44,422 nucleotides of DNA from an uncultured Clostridium sp. (GCA_948467495.1 CAOKEO010000013.1:1-44422); one strand, 5' to 3'. Positions 1 through 10,064 are shown, numbered from the stretch's first letter. The notes: generated by a model from the sequence alone, not told the origin. Translations and numbers: made by a program.

Positions 1-82
1 TATTTTTGAGATTTCAATGTACTAATCTTTCATTTTAACTTAACAGATTCCTTTTATTCATTTATAAGTATGAATGCTATTT

Positions 83-1150
83 TCAAAATACAAATTGATC
101 TTGCATTCTTTTTAAAGATTGTTGTATAGCTCGCGCCCTTACTTCACCAATTCCTTCTACATCATCTAAACTTTCGATATCTGCTGCTAAAATATGTTGA
201 AAAGATTTAAAAGTGCCAATTAAGTTTTCTACAATGCTAGATGGCATTCGTGGTATTTTATTTAAAATACGATATCCCTTTGTGTAAACCCCCACTTCAT
301 CGTAGTTATCAAAATTTTCATATCCTAATAACTTTGCTATCATATTTTCGTTTGATAACTCTTCATATTCTAACATCTCTAGCTTATCTAGTATTTTCTC
401 TGGTGTCTGTTTTTTCTTATTGGATACCATATAATCTTTTATGATGAGCAATTCTTCTCTTTCTAATCCTCCAATTAGTTCTTCTAACTGCATTCTTACA
501 AGCCTTCCATCATCTCCTAATTCGTAAATTTGTCGTTGTATTTCTTCTACAATTCTCATAACCATTTCTGCTCTTTGGATAGCCACTAATACATTTTCTA
601 ATGTTACAATATCATTAAATTCATATTCATTTAATAAACTTAATTTATTATCAAATACTTTTTTATATTTTTCTAAAGTTTGTATTGCCTGATTTGCCTT
701 ATTTAACACCACATCCGTATCTTCTAATATATATCTATCAGCACCTTTGAAAACTGTTATAATGCTTCTTCTTTGAGATATACTAATCACTAATTCACCT
801 GTTTGTTTTGCCGTTCTTTCTGCCGTTCTATGTCTTGTTCCTGTCTCTAATGTTACTATTTCTCTTGCTGGTATTAATTGAGCATTGGCATATAAGATTT
901 TCTTTAAATCTCCACTTAACACAATTGCTCCATCCATTTTTGCCAATTCATATAATTTAGCAGAAGTGTACTCTTCATTAATCGTAAATCCACCATCTAC
1001 GATTTCTTTTAAAACTTGATTATTATCTGTTATTAATAACAAAGCACCTGTTTTTGCCCTTAATATGTTTTCTAGTCCATCTCTAATGGGTGTGCCTGGA
1101 GCAATTAATTTTAGAATTTCTGTAATATTATCTTCTTTCCCTTTTCTCAA
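83..1150 (-). CDS. disA: DNA integrity scanning diadenylate cyclase DisA
   Basis: DisA makes the second messenger c-di-AMP from two ATP and scans DNA for branched structures. About 355 residues, the usual length. The N-terminal DAC domain shows the DGA motif near residue 75 and the RHR motif near residue 108, both part of the nucleotide site. A long helical linker follows, and a C-terminal helix-hairpin-helix segment ends in a GIGEVRARAIQ-type motif. A GTG at 1156 is possible, but the TTG at 1150 sits about 7 bases after a GGGGAG ribosome binding site and is preferred. It begins 18 bases after the radA stop, the classic radA-disA pair of Firmicutes, so co-transcription is likely. No internal CGG codon was seen. 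Confidence 0.96.
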   Translation of the reverse strand: MRKGKEDNITEILKLIAPGTPIRDGLENILRAKTGALLLITDNNQVLKEIVDGGFTINEEYTSAKLYELAKMDGAIVLSGDLKKILYANAQLIPAREIVTLETGTRHRTAERTAKQTGELVISISQRRSIITVFKGADRYILEDTDVVLNKANQAIQTLEKYKKVFDNKLSLLNEYEFNDIVTLENVLVAIQRAEMVMRIVEEIQRQIYELGDDGRLVRMQLEELIGGLEREELLIIKDYMVSNKKKQTPEKILDKLEMLEYEELSNENMIAKLLGYENFDNYDEVGVYTKGYRILNKIPRMPSSIVENLIGTFKSFQHILAADIESLDDVEGIGEVRARAIQQSLKRMQDQFVF

Positions 1151-1168
1151 AATCACTCTCCCCTTCTT

Positions 1169-2531
1169 TTATCCTAGTGTCTTTTTTATCGCTTCCTTTA
1201 CATTTCTAACGCCTATTATATCTAATTTATACTTATCTTTCAAGTCTTTTTTATTACTTTCTGGAATGATACAAGATTGAAAGCCTAATCTTTCCGCTTC
1301 TTTTAATCTTTTTTCAATTAAATTAATTCTTCTGACTTCCCCTGTCAAACCTACTTCTCCCATAATCACCATATCCTTGGGGATTGGTATATTTTTAAAA
1401 CTAGAAGCTGTTGCCATGATAATTCCTAAATCAATAGAAGGCTCATTAATTTTTAATCCCCCTACTACATTCAAATAGACATCTTGTGTACCAAGCATTA
1501 ATCCAGCTTTTTTTTCTAGTACCGCAATTAACAATGCCAATCGATTAAAATCGACACCATTTGCTGTTCTTTTGGCATAACCATAAATCGTTTGTGATGT
1601 TAAAGCTTGTAATTCTACTAAAATCGACCTTGTACCCTCCATACTAGAAACAATACAAGAACCAGATGGGTTATCCTCTCTTTCTGAAATTAGTACATCA
1701 GATGGATTGGTAATTTCGCACATTCCTTCTTCTCTCATCTCAAACATACCAATTTCATTGGTTGAACCAAATCTATTTTTGACTCCTCTTAAAATTCGAT
1801 ATGAAAAATATCTTTCTCCTTCTAAATATAAAACTGTATCTACCATATGTTCTAAAACTCTTGGACCTGCAATATTACCTTCTTTCGTAACATGTCCAAT
1901 AATGATTGTTGTAATCGCTCTAGATTTGCACACCCTCATTACTTGAGAAGTAATTTCTCTAACTTGGCTCACACTCCCAGCAGCTGCTGACAATTCCTCT
2001 GAATACATGGTTTGAATGGAATCAATAATCACTAATTTAGGATTTATATTTATAATCGCTTGATTTACGACATCTATATCTGTTTCTCCTAAAAATAGAA
2101 TATCCTCATTTTTAATATTTAATCGATCTGCCCTCATTTTAATTTGTTCTGCTGATTCCTCTCCAGAAACATATAAAACCTTTCCTTCACCTTTCACTTT
2201 ATCACAAATTTGAAGAATTAAAGTAGACTTACCAATACCAGGTTCTCCTCCGTAATAAAACAAGGGAACCTTTTACTAGACCGCCACCTAAAACACTATC
2301 TAACTCTCTGAATCCTGTTGAATTTCTTATCGCTTCTTTTGCTTCATAAGAATTTAATTTTTGTGGTATATTATTTTTTACATCTTTTTGCTTTAAACTG
2401 CTATTTTTACTCTCTACTACTTTTTGTTCAAAAAAACTATTCCAACTATTACAAGCAGGACATTTCCCAAGCCATTTACTAGACTCATTACCACATTCAT
2501 TACAAACAAAAACAGTTTTACTTTTTGCCAT
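1169..2531 (-). CDS. radA: DNA repair protein RadA, needs +1 shift at CGG
   Basis: RadA is a RecA-like ATPase that drives branch migration in recombinational repair. The N-terminus has a four-cysteine zinc finger (C10, C13, C24, C27). Read from the ATG at 2531, the frame reaches CGG at 2250-2252 and stops 7 codons later at 2229. Skipping the C lets GGA be read as Gly and continues into the Walker A motif GGEPGIGKST, then the RadA-specific KNRFG motif and a Lon-like C-terminal domain, ending at 1169. The joined protein is 93 + 360 = 453 residues, the normal family length. Aligned with the usual LIGGxPGxGKST, exactly one base is extra. The break separates the zinc finger from the ATPase, so without recoding no functional RadA is made. 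A TTG at 2263 could only start a protein lacking the finger and lacks a good ribosome binding site. Confidence 0.93.
2249..2252 (-). other. CGG +1 recoding site in radA
   Basis: Sense-strand context is GTT TTA TTA CGG AGG AGA, with a zero-frame TAA 7 codons after CGG. Skipping one base gives TTA-(C)-GGA GGA GAA, Leu then Gly-Gly-Glu, the start of the Walker A loop. There is no Shine-Dalgarno-like stimulator just upstream as there is in prfB. Confidence 0.85.
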
Positions 2532-2771
2532 GTCTTATTAGGGACTTTTCCTTTTTAATATACTATGTTAGCCTTTATCCCTTCCTCCCTTCGTGCTTAT
2601 TTTTCTATTTTTCGAATTCCTTCTATAACTACAAACAAAAAAAGTATAGCACATTTTTCCTAAATTTACTATACCTTCGCATTATTTTATTAAAAATGTA
2701 GTAACTATACAGATGTCTTGTTTTTTAGCAATAAAAATTTATAAGTCTAAAAGTTACAAATAAATCATTCA

Positions 2772-3092
2772 TTATTTAAAAGAAACATCTTGGAATAAAA
2801 AATCACGTACTCTACTCCAAGTAATATCTTGATGTAGAAAATCATTAATTTCATCTTCTATTTTTTGTTGTGCTGGGGTTAATTCTATTTTTATTTCTTT
2901 GTTCCATTCTATATCTTGTAACCAGAATGACTTAAATTTGTTCCAAAAACCTACTTTAGCTGGTAAATTACTTCCTACTTGTCTAATTGTTCCTGCTTCT
3001 TGCTTTGCTTGTATTTCTCCATTTTGGATTCCTTCTAATTCAACGCCTCCAAACACACCTGATTTTTTATTTACTTCTCCTATATCTGCCAT
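2772..3092 (-). CDS. Small unknown protein with repeated QD motif
   Basis: I do not recognise this 106-residue protein. It starts at an ATG about 6 bases after AGGAGGAAA, a strong ribosome binding site, so it is probably expressed. There is no signal peptide or membrane segment. The C-terminal half contains three related short motifs, SFWLQDIEW, DFLHQDITW and DFLFQDVSF. They are spaced by charged helical stretches, and the last one ends the protein. The N-terminal half is rich in Gly, Glu and Gln and looks flexible. It lies between mtaB and radA, with 132 bases to mtaB and about 240 to radA, so it is probably its own transcription unit. Function unknown. Confidence 0.7.
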   Translation of the reverse strand: MADIGEVNKKSGVFGGVELEGIQNGEIQAKQEAGTIRQVGSNLPAKVGFWNKFKSFWLQDIEWNKEIKIELTPAQQKIEDEINDFLHQDITWSRVRDFLFQDVSFK

Positions 3093-3224
3093 TTCTTATT
3101 TCCTCCTTAGTAGTTTTGTATTTTTATTACTTTTATCATACTATATAATTTCATAATAAGCAATTAATTTGGCAGATTTTTATATTAAATATTTGTTACG
3201 TATTTGTTACATTTTTATTACACC

Positions 3225-4518
3225 CTACATTTCTAGCATGATAGAATTTTCTTTTGCTTTCCTACATTTTGCCTTCATTATTTTATTTTCAAGGTTTTGC
3301 TTACTTTTCGTCATGGCTAATATATAATTTTTAGTATGTCCTTGGTAATATCCGTTTTTCTCTTCTTCAAACAACACTTCCACTTCTTTTCCTACGATTT
3401 TCTCATGATATTCTTTTTCATTTTTATTGGATAATTCAAATAATTTCTGACTTCTTTCTTCTTTTATTTTTCCCTCTATTTGTGCACCCATTTGAGCTGC
3501 TTTTGTTCCTTTTCTTGGAGAATATTTGAATATATGCATTTTATAAAATTTAACTTCTTTTAAGAATTGATAGGTTTTTCCAAATTCTTCTTCACTTTCT
3601 CCGCGGAAATCCAACAATAATATCTGTTGTTAAGATAACGTCCTCATAGGAATTTCTTAGTCTTTGAACAATTTTGCTAAATTCTGCAATAGAATATCTT
3701 CGGTTCATTCTTTTTAAAGTTTCATCACATCCACTTTGTAGAGACAAATGAAAGTGATGACATATTTTCTCTAATTTTGACAATCTTTTAATAAATTCTT
3801 CTGTCATCAAAAGTGGTTCTATCGAACCCAATCGAATTCTTTCTATTCCCTCTATTTGATTGATTTCCTCTAGTAAATCAATCAATCTATATTCTTTTTC
3901 AAAATCTTTTCCATAAGAGGCAATATGAATTCCTGTTATCACTACTTCTTTGATTTCTTTTTGAGCTATTTGTTTTATCTCTTCAATTACATTTTCTGGT
4001 TTTCTACTTCTCACTCTACCTCTCGCATAAGGAATGATACAATAAGAACAAAATCTATCACACCCATCTTGCACTTTTATAAAAGCTCGAGTCTTCTCTG
4101 TATAGGTAATTTCACCTAATTCTATATATTCTTTTTGCTGTTTCATATCTTTTACTTGATTGTTGCATTGATTTTTGTTTATGTATCTTTCTATGATTTC
4201 TATCATTTCTTTTTTTTCATTATTTCCTAAAACTAAATCAATTTCTTTTATCTTCTCTACTTCCTCTTTTGCCACTTGCACATAACATCCACAAGCTACT
4301 ACTATACCTTCTTGATTTTTTTCTCTTACTCTCCTTAACATCTGTCTTGATTTTCTATCTGACATATTCGTTACAGTACAGGTATTTACAATATATATGT
4401 CAGCCTTTTGTGAAGCTTCTACAATTTGATACCCTTTTTGTATAAATTGCTGTATCATGGCATTGGTTTCATATTGATTTACTTTACATCCTAGTGTAAT
4501 AAATGCTACTTTTTTCAT
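3225..4518 (-). CDS. mtaB: tRNA t6A37 methylthiotransferase MtaB, +1 shift at CGG
   Basis: MtaB is a radical-SAM enzyme that adds a methylthio group to t6A37 of tRNAs reading ANN codons. The N-terminal domain has the three cluster-binding cysteines (near residues 11, 47 and 81). The radical-SAM motif CDRFCSYC follows near residue 153. The frame from 4518 reaches DIIVGFP and then CGG at 3601-3603, with a TGA 3 codons later. Skipping the C gives Gly and continues GESEEEF, exactly the conserved VGFPGE(T/S)EEEF stretch of the family, through a C-terminal TRAM-like region to 3225. The joined protein is 305 + 125 = 430 residues, normal for MtaB. Its substrate, t6A, is made by the TsaE/TsaB system at 5774-7346. 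Confidence 0.93.
3600..3603 (-). other. CGG +1 recoding site in mtaB
   Basis: Sense-strand context is GGA TTT CCG CGG AGA AAG TGA. Skipping one base gives CCG-(C)-GGA GAA AGT, Pro then Gly-Glu-Ser, restoring the conserved loop of methylthiotransferases. The zero-frame stop is 3 codons downstream. Confidence 0.85.
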
Positions 4519-4548
4519 TTTTATTTTTCCTTCCTATCATGACAAAAT

Positions 4549-4578
4549 GTCGCTAGTAGGTCTTCTAACTAGCGACAT
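4549..4578 (-). terminator. Rho-independent terminator after mreB
   Basis: An inverted repeat (ATGTCGCTAGT with its complement) around a short loop lies 6 bases downstream of the mreB stop. The minus strand continues into TTTTG. It separates mreB from mtaB. Confidence 0.7.
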
Positions 4579-4583
4579 AAAAA

Positions 4584-5591
4584 CTATTTTCCTTTTCCTT
4601 CTAAGGCATCTAAATTATCCAAAGCTTTTCCTGTTCCTAATGCTACACAAGAAACCGTATCTTGTGCAATCATAACATTAATTCCTGTTTTTTCCTGCAA
4701 AAGCTTATCTAGTCCATCTACTAAACAACCTCCACCTGTCATATAGATACCTTTATCGCTAATATCAGCCGCTAATTCAGGTGGTGTCTTTTCTAATACA
4801 GAATGAACACTATCTACTATCATCATAGCTGGCTCTATCAAAGCTTCTAGCATTTCGCTTGAATGAATGGTAACTGTTTTGGGAAGCCCAGTTACTAAAT
4901 CTCTTCCTCTAATATCCATTTCTGTATCTTGTATTTTAGGAAATACACAACCAATATTTACTTTTAAATCTTCTGCTGTTCTCTCACCTATCATAATATT
5001 ATGTTTTTTCTTAATATATTTCACAATATATTCATCAAACTTATCCCCTGCTGTTTTCAAAGATGTACTGACAACAGAACCTCCTAAAGATATAACCGCA
5101 ATATCAGTGGTTCCCCCTCCAATATCAACTACCATATTTCCACATGGTTTAGAAATATCAATTCCTGCTCCAATCGCAGCTGCAATCGGTTCCTCAATTA
5201 AATATACTTTTCTAGCACCTGCTTGTGAAGCTGCATCAATAACCGCCTTTTTTTCTACTTCTGTTACTTGTGAAGGGATACAAATCATAATTCTTGGTGC
5301 GAAGATAAATTTCCCACAAACTTTATTGATAAAATGTTTCAACATTTTTTCTGTTACGGTATAATCTGATATAACACCATCTCTTAAAGGTCTTGTTGCT
5401 ACAATATTTCCAGGTGTTCTTCCTAGCATTCTTCTTGCTTCTTGTCCAACTGCTAATACCTCTCCTGTGTTATTATCTACTGCCACAACAGATGGTTCTC
5501 TTAACACAATTCCCTTTCCTTTTACATAAGCAATTACCGTTGCTGTCCCTAAATCGATTCCGATATCTTGTCCCAATCCAAATTTAAACAT
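4584..5591 (-). CDS. mreB: Rod-shape protein, MreB/Mbl family actin homologue
   Basis: A bacterial actin that forms filaments under the membrane and directs lateral wall synthesis by the elongasome. 335 residues, full length. The N-terminal phosphate-1 loop (DIGIDLGTATVIAY) follows a short amphipathic start, MFKFGLG. The phosphate-2 loop is VVDIGGGTTDIAVIS near residue 155, and the adenosine motif TGGGCLVDG is near 290. It could be MreB, Mbl or MreBH, which the sequence alone does not settle. No mreC or mreD follows; the next gene is mtaB behind a terminator, so this is a single-gene unit with its own strong promoter. It diverges from tsaE across 182 bases. Confidence 0.93.
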   Translation of the reverse strand: MFKFGLGQDIGIDLGTATVIAYVKGKGIVLREPSVVAVDNNTGEVLAVGQEARRMLGRTPGNIVATRPLRDGVISDYTVTEKMLKHFINKVCGKFIFAPRIMICIPSQVTEVEKKAVIDAASQAGARKVYLIEEPIAAAIGAGIDISKPCGNMVVDIGGGTTDIAVISLGGSVVSTSLKTAGDKFDEYIVKYIKKKHNIMIGERTAEDLKVNIGCVFPKIQDTEMDIRGRDLVTGLPKTVTIHSSEMLEALIEPAMMIVDSVHSVLEKTPPELAADISDKGIYMTGGGCLVDGLDKLLQEKTGINVMIAQDTVSCVALGTGKALDNLDALEGKGK

Positions 5592-5642
5592 TTCTATCTT
5601 CCCTTCTTGTCTGTGTTTCTTTTCTATTACAAATTCGTTACA

Positions 5643-5671
5643 ATTATATTACAATCCTTATAATTTATCAA
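5643..5671 (-). promoter_or_regulatory. Sigma-A-type promoter for mreB
   Basis: On the minus strand, TTGATA (5666-5671) is followed after 17 bases by TATAAT (5643-5648). This is near-consensus and lies about 50 bases upstream of the mreB start. Confidence 0.8.
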
Positions 5672-5680
5672 GGCTTTTGA

Positions 5681-5709
5681 TTGAATTTTTTGATTTTTTA
5701 TATTATAAT
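5681..5709 (+). promoter_or_regulatory. Sigma-A-type promoter for tsaE-tsaB
   Basis: TTGAAT (5681-5686), 17-base spacer, TATAAT (5704-5709). It faces away from the mreB promoter. A second TATAAT at 5747-5752 lacks a clear -35 box. Confidence 0.75.
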
Positions 5710-5773
5710 AAAGTACAAATAATATTATGTTTTATCATAAATTTATTATAATAAATCGTACAAGGAGATACTT

Positions 5774-6241
5774 ATGAAACAGTTTCATTTCCAATCAAAA
5801 AACGAAAAAGATACCAAAAACTTTGCCAAGTCAATAGCCAGTCATCTAGATAAAAATGATGTTATTGTCTTAACTGGTGATTTAGGTTCTGGTAAAACAA
5901 AATTTGTAGAAGGTATTTTAAGCCATTTTGGACTAGAAAATGAAATATCCAGTCCAACTTTTACCATTGTTAATGAATATGAAAAAAATAAAACTAAAAT
6001 ATATCATTTTGATGTCTATCGTTTAGAAGACTCCTCTGAGTTTTACGAAATAGGTGGAGAAGAATATTTTGAAAATGGAATTTGCCTAATCGAATGGGGC
6101 GAATTAATCCAAGACGCTTTACCAAAAGAATATCTTCATATTACTTTCTCCAAAGACAATAAAAACGAAAATATTAGAATTTTAAACATAGATACAAATT
6201 TAAAGAAATGGGAGGATTATTTTGAAAATATTAAGTATTGA
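5774..6241 (+). CDS. tsaE: tRNA t6A biosynthesis ATPase TsaE
   Basis: TsaE is the ATPase of the bacterial TsaBDE complex that makes threonylcarbamoyl-adenosine at position 37 of tRNA. 155 residues, the normal size. The Walker A motif GDLGSGKTKF is near residue 36. The family signature around SSPTFTIVNEY and the HFDVYRLED segment follow. The ATG lies 4 bases after AAGGAGAT. It overlaps the start of tsaB by 20 bases, so the two are co-transcribed and probably translationally coupled. These two genes are the only clear plus-strand genes in the window. Confidence 0.95.
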   Translation: MKQFHFQSKNEKDTKNFAKSIASHLDKNDVIVLTGDLGSGKTKFVEGILSHFGLENEISSPTFTIVNEYEKNKTKIYHFDVYRLEDSSEFYEIGGEEYFENGICLIEWGELIQDALPKEYLHITFSKDNKNENIRILNIDTNLKKWEDYFENIKY

Positions 6242-7346
6242 TACAGCTAGCAATATATGTGGTGTTTCTATTTTAGAAGATACCCATCTAATTTGTAAAT
6301 TAGACCAAGATACAGGAAGAACTCATTCTGAAAATTTAATGCCTATGATACAACAAGCTTTTATGCAATCTAATTTAGCCTTACAAGATATTGATTTACT
6401 AGTTTGTGATAACGGTCCTGGTTCTTTTACTGGGATTCGAATTGGAATCGCAACTGTAAAAGCCTTTCAGGATAGTTTAGCCATTCCTTGCGTTGGCGTT
6501 ACCTCTTTGGAATCCCTTGCTTATTCTGTAAAAAAAGAAGGTTTGATTGCCAGCATTTTAGATTGTAAAAATGATAATTGTTACTTTGCCCTATATCAAC
6601 TTAAAAATGGTAACTATCAAGAAATCATTTCTCCAACAGCTGAAACCATTACAGATGCCTTAAAGTTATGTCAGCAAAACAATTCTGCTTCTACCAATGT
6701 TACTTTTGTTGGTGATGGATCTGAAAAATACAAAGAACTTATTCTTGCTAAATTTGAAAATTGTGTTTTAGCCTCTTCAAAAAATAATAGTTTAAACTCT
6801 TATTATGTAGGACTAGCTGGTTTCGCCAAAAGCAAAGAAAAAAAATCAGCAGATATCTTACCTCTCTATTTGAAAAAGCCACAAGCACAACGACAATTAC
6901 AACAAAAGTTAAAAGATATAAAAATAACCTCTATGACATTAGAAGATTTAAATCAAATTGCCAACATTTTAATTTCTGACTTTGATGACTATTGGAACTA
7001 TGACATATTAAGAGACGAACTAAAAACAGAAAATTCGAAATATTTGGTTGCTAAAATGAATGAAGAAATTGTTGGTTTTGCTGGCATCAAAGTCATGGTC
7101 AATGAAGCTGATATCATGAACATTGTAGTAAAAAAGACGTATCGAAATCAAGGAATTGGTACTCTCTTATTAAAAAAATTAATGGATTTATCAAGAAAAT
7201 CAAATTGCACTTCCCTTACTTTGGAAGTCATGGAGGAAAACTACCCAGCCATCCATTTATATAAAAATCTTGGCTTTACACAAATTGGCATACGAAAAAA
7301 TTATTATCAAGATAAAAATGCCTTGATTATGAAAGCTTCATTATAA
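6222..7346 (+). CDS. tsaB-rimI: Fused TsaB / RimI: t6A scaffold plus N-acetyltransferase
   Basis: A 374-residue fusion. Residues 1 to about 225 are TsaB, an ASKHA-fold protein that pairs with TsaD in t6A synthesis. It begins KILSIDTASN and has the NGPGSFTGIRIG signature near 65. Residues from about 232 to 374 are a GNAT acetyltransferase of the RimI type, with the acetyl-CoA loop YRNQGIGTLLL near 305 and the typical EVMEENYPAIHLYKNLGF ending. RimI acetylates the N-terminus of ribosomal protein S18. In most Firmicutes tsaB and rimI are neighbouring separate genes; here no stop divides them. tsaD is not in the window. The only CGG in this gene is out of frame (AAC GGT). Confidence 0.93.
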   Translation: MKILSIDTASNICGVSILEDTHLICKLDQDTGRTHSENLMPMIQQAFMQSNLALQDIDLLVCDNGPGSFTGIRIGIATVKAFQDSLAIPCVGVTSLESLAYSVKKEGLIASILDCKNDNCYFALYQLKNGNYQEIISPTAETITDALKLCQQNNSASTNVTFVGDGSEKYKELILAKFENCVLASSKNNSLNSYYVGLAGFAKSKEKKSADILPLYLKKPQAQRQLQQKLKDIKITSMTLEDLNQIANILISDFDDYWNYDILRDELKTENSKYLVAKMNEEIVGFAGIKVMVNEADIMNIVVKKTYRNQGIGTLLLKKLMDLSRKSNCTSLTLEVMEENYPAIHLYKNLGFTQIGIRKNYYQDKNALIMKASL

Positions 7347-7350
7347 AATA

Positions 7351-7382
7351 TGTGACAAGAGGTGCGTCCCTTTTTGTCACAA
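7351..7382. repeat. REP-like palindrome, left copy
   Basis: Imperfect palindrome starting TGTGACAAG and ending TTGTCACA, 4 bases after the rimI stop. An inverted partner lies at 7529-7565, so the pair brackets a foldback element. It resembles the REP sequences moved by RAYT (IS200-like) transposases, but no such gene is in the window. Confidence 0.6.
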
Positions 7383-7395
7383 TCAAATAATTCAT

Positions 7396-7514
7396 AAAAG
7401 GTTATTATATTTTTTATTTGCGACTCCCAACATCACACAGTCTGTAAATTCTTAACAGACTGTAATTCGTCGGTCCCCCGAAATGTTGCTTCATAAAAAA
7501 TATAATAACCTTTT
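7396..7514. repeat. Foldback element, GGGGACC family, copy 1
   Basis: Arms of about 22 bases (starting AAAAGGTTATTATATTTTTT) are inverted repeats. Read on the minus strand the core contains GGGGGACCGACGAATTA, a CAGTCTGT/ACAGACTG hairpin and TGTTGGGAGT. The same core layout occurs at 38225-38370 and 41998-42148 with different arm and hairpin sequences. It lies between the convergent genes tsaB-rimI and obgE. Confidence 0.75.
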
Positions 7515-7528
7515 TAGAAAATAACAAA

Positions 7529-7565
7529 TGTGACAAGGACAAAAAGGGACTCCCCTCTTGTCACA
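7529..7565. repeat. REP-like palindrome, right copy
   Basis: Inverted partner of the copy at 7351-7382 (TGTGACAAGGAC ... CTCTTGTCACA). It ends 6 bases before the obgE stop at 7572. Confidence 0.6.
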
Positions 7566-7571
7566 TACACA

Positions 7572-8847
<1,276 letters not shown>

Positions 8848-8861
8848 ATTTTTCTCCCTTT

Positions 8862-8944
8862 TGAGACAATAGGGACAGGTCTCATTTGTCTCATTTTTTC
8901 TTTATTTTGTTTTGAGACAAATCAAACCTGTCCCAACTGTCTCA
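8862..8944. repeat. Inverted pair of 32-base REP-like palindromes
   Basis: Left unit 8862-8893 begins TGAGACAATAGGGACAGGT and ends TTTGTCTCA. Right unit 8913-8944 is its near-perfect inverse (starting TGAGACAGTTGGGACAGG when reversed). Together they can form a long hairpin between obgE and trpS. The trpS stop codon is the last three bases of the right unit. Confidence 0.7.
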
Positions 8945-9955
8945 TTTTGCAAAATAATCTAGCTTCATTGCTTGTTTTACTTTTTTTATCGTTTGTTTTG
9001 CCACTTCTTGTGCCTTTTTGGTTCCTTCTATTAGATTGTTATCTACTTCTTCTGGATGTGCTTCATAGTAAGCTCTTTTTTCTCGTATTGGTTTTAATTC
9101 TTCTATGATGTTTTTTGCTAACTGCTTTTTACAAGCTACACATCCACGTTTCCCCGCTTTACATTCTTCACATACTGTTTTGACTTCTTCTTTAGTACTA
9201 AATAAATTATGATAATACGCTACCATACATATATCAGGATTTCCTAAATCATCTTTTTTTATACGATTGGGGTCAGTTACTGCACTCATTACTTTTCTAG
9301 TGATTTCTTCTTCACTATCAGATAAATAGATAGCATTTCCTAAGGATTTTCCCATCTTTTCATTTCCATCTAATCCCTTAATTCTTTTCCCACTCGATAA
9401 TACTGCTTCTGGCTCTACTAGGACTTCTCCATAGATACTGTTAAATTTTCTTACAATTTCTCGACATTGCTCAATTAATGGTAATTGATCCTCTCCTACT
9501 GGTATATATTTTCCTTCAAATGCGGTTATATCCGCTGCTTGGCTTACTGGATAGCCTAAGAAACCATAGGTCACACTTTCTCCAAAAATTTCCCTTTTTT
9601 GTGCAATTTCTGTTTTTACAGTTGGATTTCTTTCTAGTCTAGCTATGGTTACTAAATTAGAATAAAAAACGGTTAACTCTGCTACTTCTGGTATCATTGA
9701 TTGAATATATATCGTTGTTTTGTTTGGGTCAATTCCTACTGATAGATAATCTATTGCTACTTCTCTTACATTTTTTCTTACTTTTTCTGGATTGTTGAAA
9801 TTATCGGTCAATGCTTGCACATCTGCTATTAATATATAAGGGTCATACTCTCCACTTTCTTGTAATTCTATTCTCTTTTTTAAAGATCCGAAATAATGTC
9901 CTATGTGCAATTTTCCTGTTGGTCTATCTCCTGTTAAAATTCTTTTTTTCTCCAT
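8942..9955 (-). CDS. trpS: Tryptophanyl-tRNA synthetase
   Basis: Charges tRNA-Trp with tryptophan. About 337 residues. Class I signatures are GKLHIGHYFGS near residue 14 and EKMGKSLGN (KMSKS loop) near 200. A cysteine cluster in the C-terminal half (a Cys, about 21 residues, then Cys-x6-Cys-x2-Cys) closely resembles the [4Fe-4S] motif known from Thermotoga TrpRS, so a cluster-bearing enzyme is likely. The ATG at 9955 follows GGAGAG and starts at MEKKRIL; an ATG at 9973 is possible but poorly placed. No T-box leader was found upstream. The stop lies inside a REP-like palindrome. Confidence 0.95.
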   Translation of the reverse strand: MEKKRILTGDRPTGKLHIGHYFGSLKKRIELQESGEYDPYILIADVQALTDNFNNPEKVRKNVREVAIDYLSVGIDPNKTTIYIQSMIPEVAELTVFYSNLVTIARLERNPTVKTEIAQKREIFGESVTYGFLGYPVSQAADITAFEGKYIPVGEDQLPLIEQCREIVRKFNSIYGEVLVEPEAVLSSGKRIKGLDGNEKMGKSLGNAIYLSDSEEEITRKVMSAVTDPNRIKKDDLGNPDICMVAYYHNLFSTKEEVKTVCEECKAGKRGCVACKKQLAKNIIEELKPIREKRAYYEAHPEEVDNNLIEGTKKAQEVAKQTIKKVKQAMKLDYFAK

Positions 9956-10064
9956 GCTCACTCTCTCCTTCATTTAGATGTTTTTTATGTTTTTTATTTT
10001 ACCACATTTTTTTGCTTTTGTATATAACTAGATAGCATAACTTTTGTATAAACAGAACAAACCA

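Noticed and set aside
1-82. Gene at the left edge
   Set aside because: No start, stop pattern or motif could be recognised in this short AT-rich stretch.
1169-2263. A separate shorter RadA starting at the TTG at 2263
   Set aside because: It would lack the zinc finger, has no clear ribosome binding site, and the upstream part encodes exactly the missing N-terminus with one extra base.
4867-5364. Plus-strand open frame of 165 codons inside mreB
   Set aside because: It is the antisense shadow of a fully conserved gene, with no ribosome binding site or recognisable protein.
7347-7571. CRISPR array between tsaB-rimI and obgE
   Set aside because: The repeats are inverted pairs, not direct repeats with regular spacers. 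No cas genes are present in the window.
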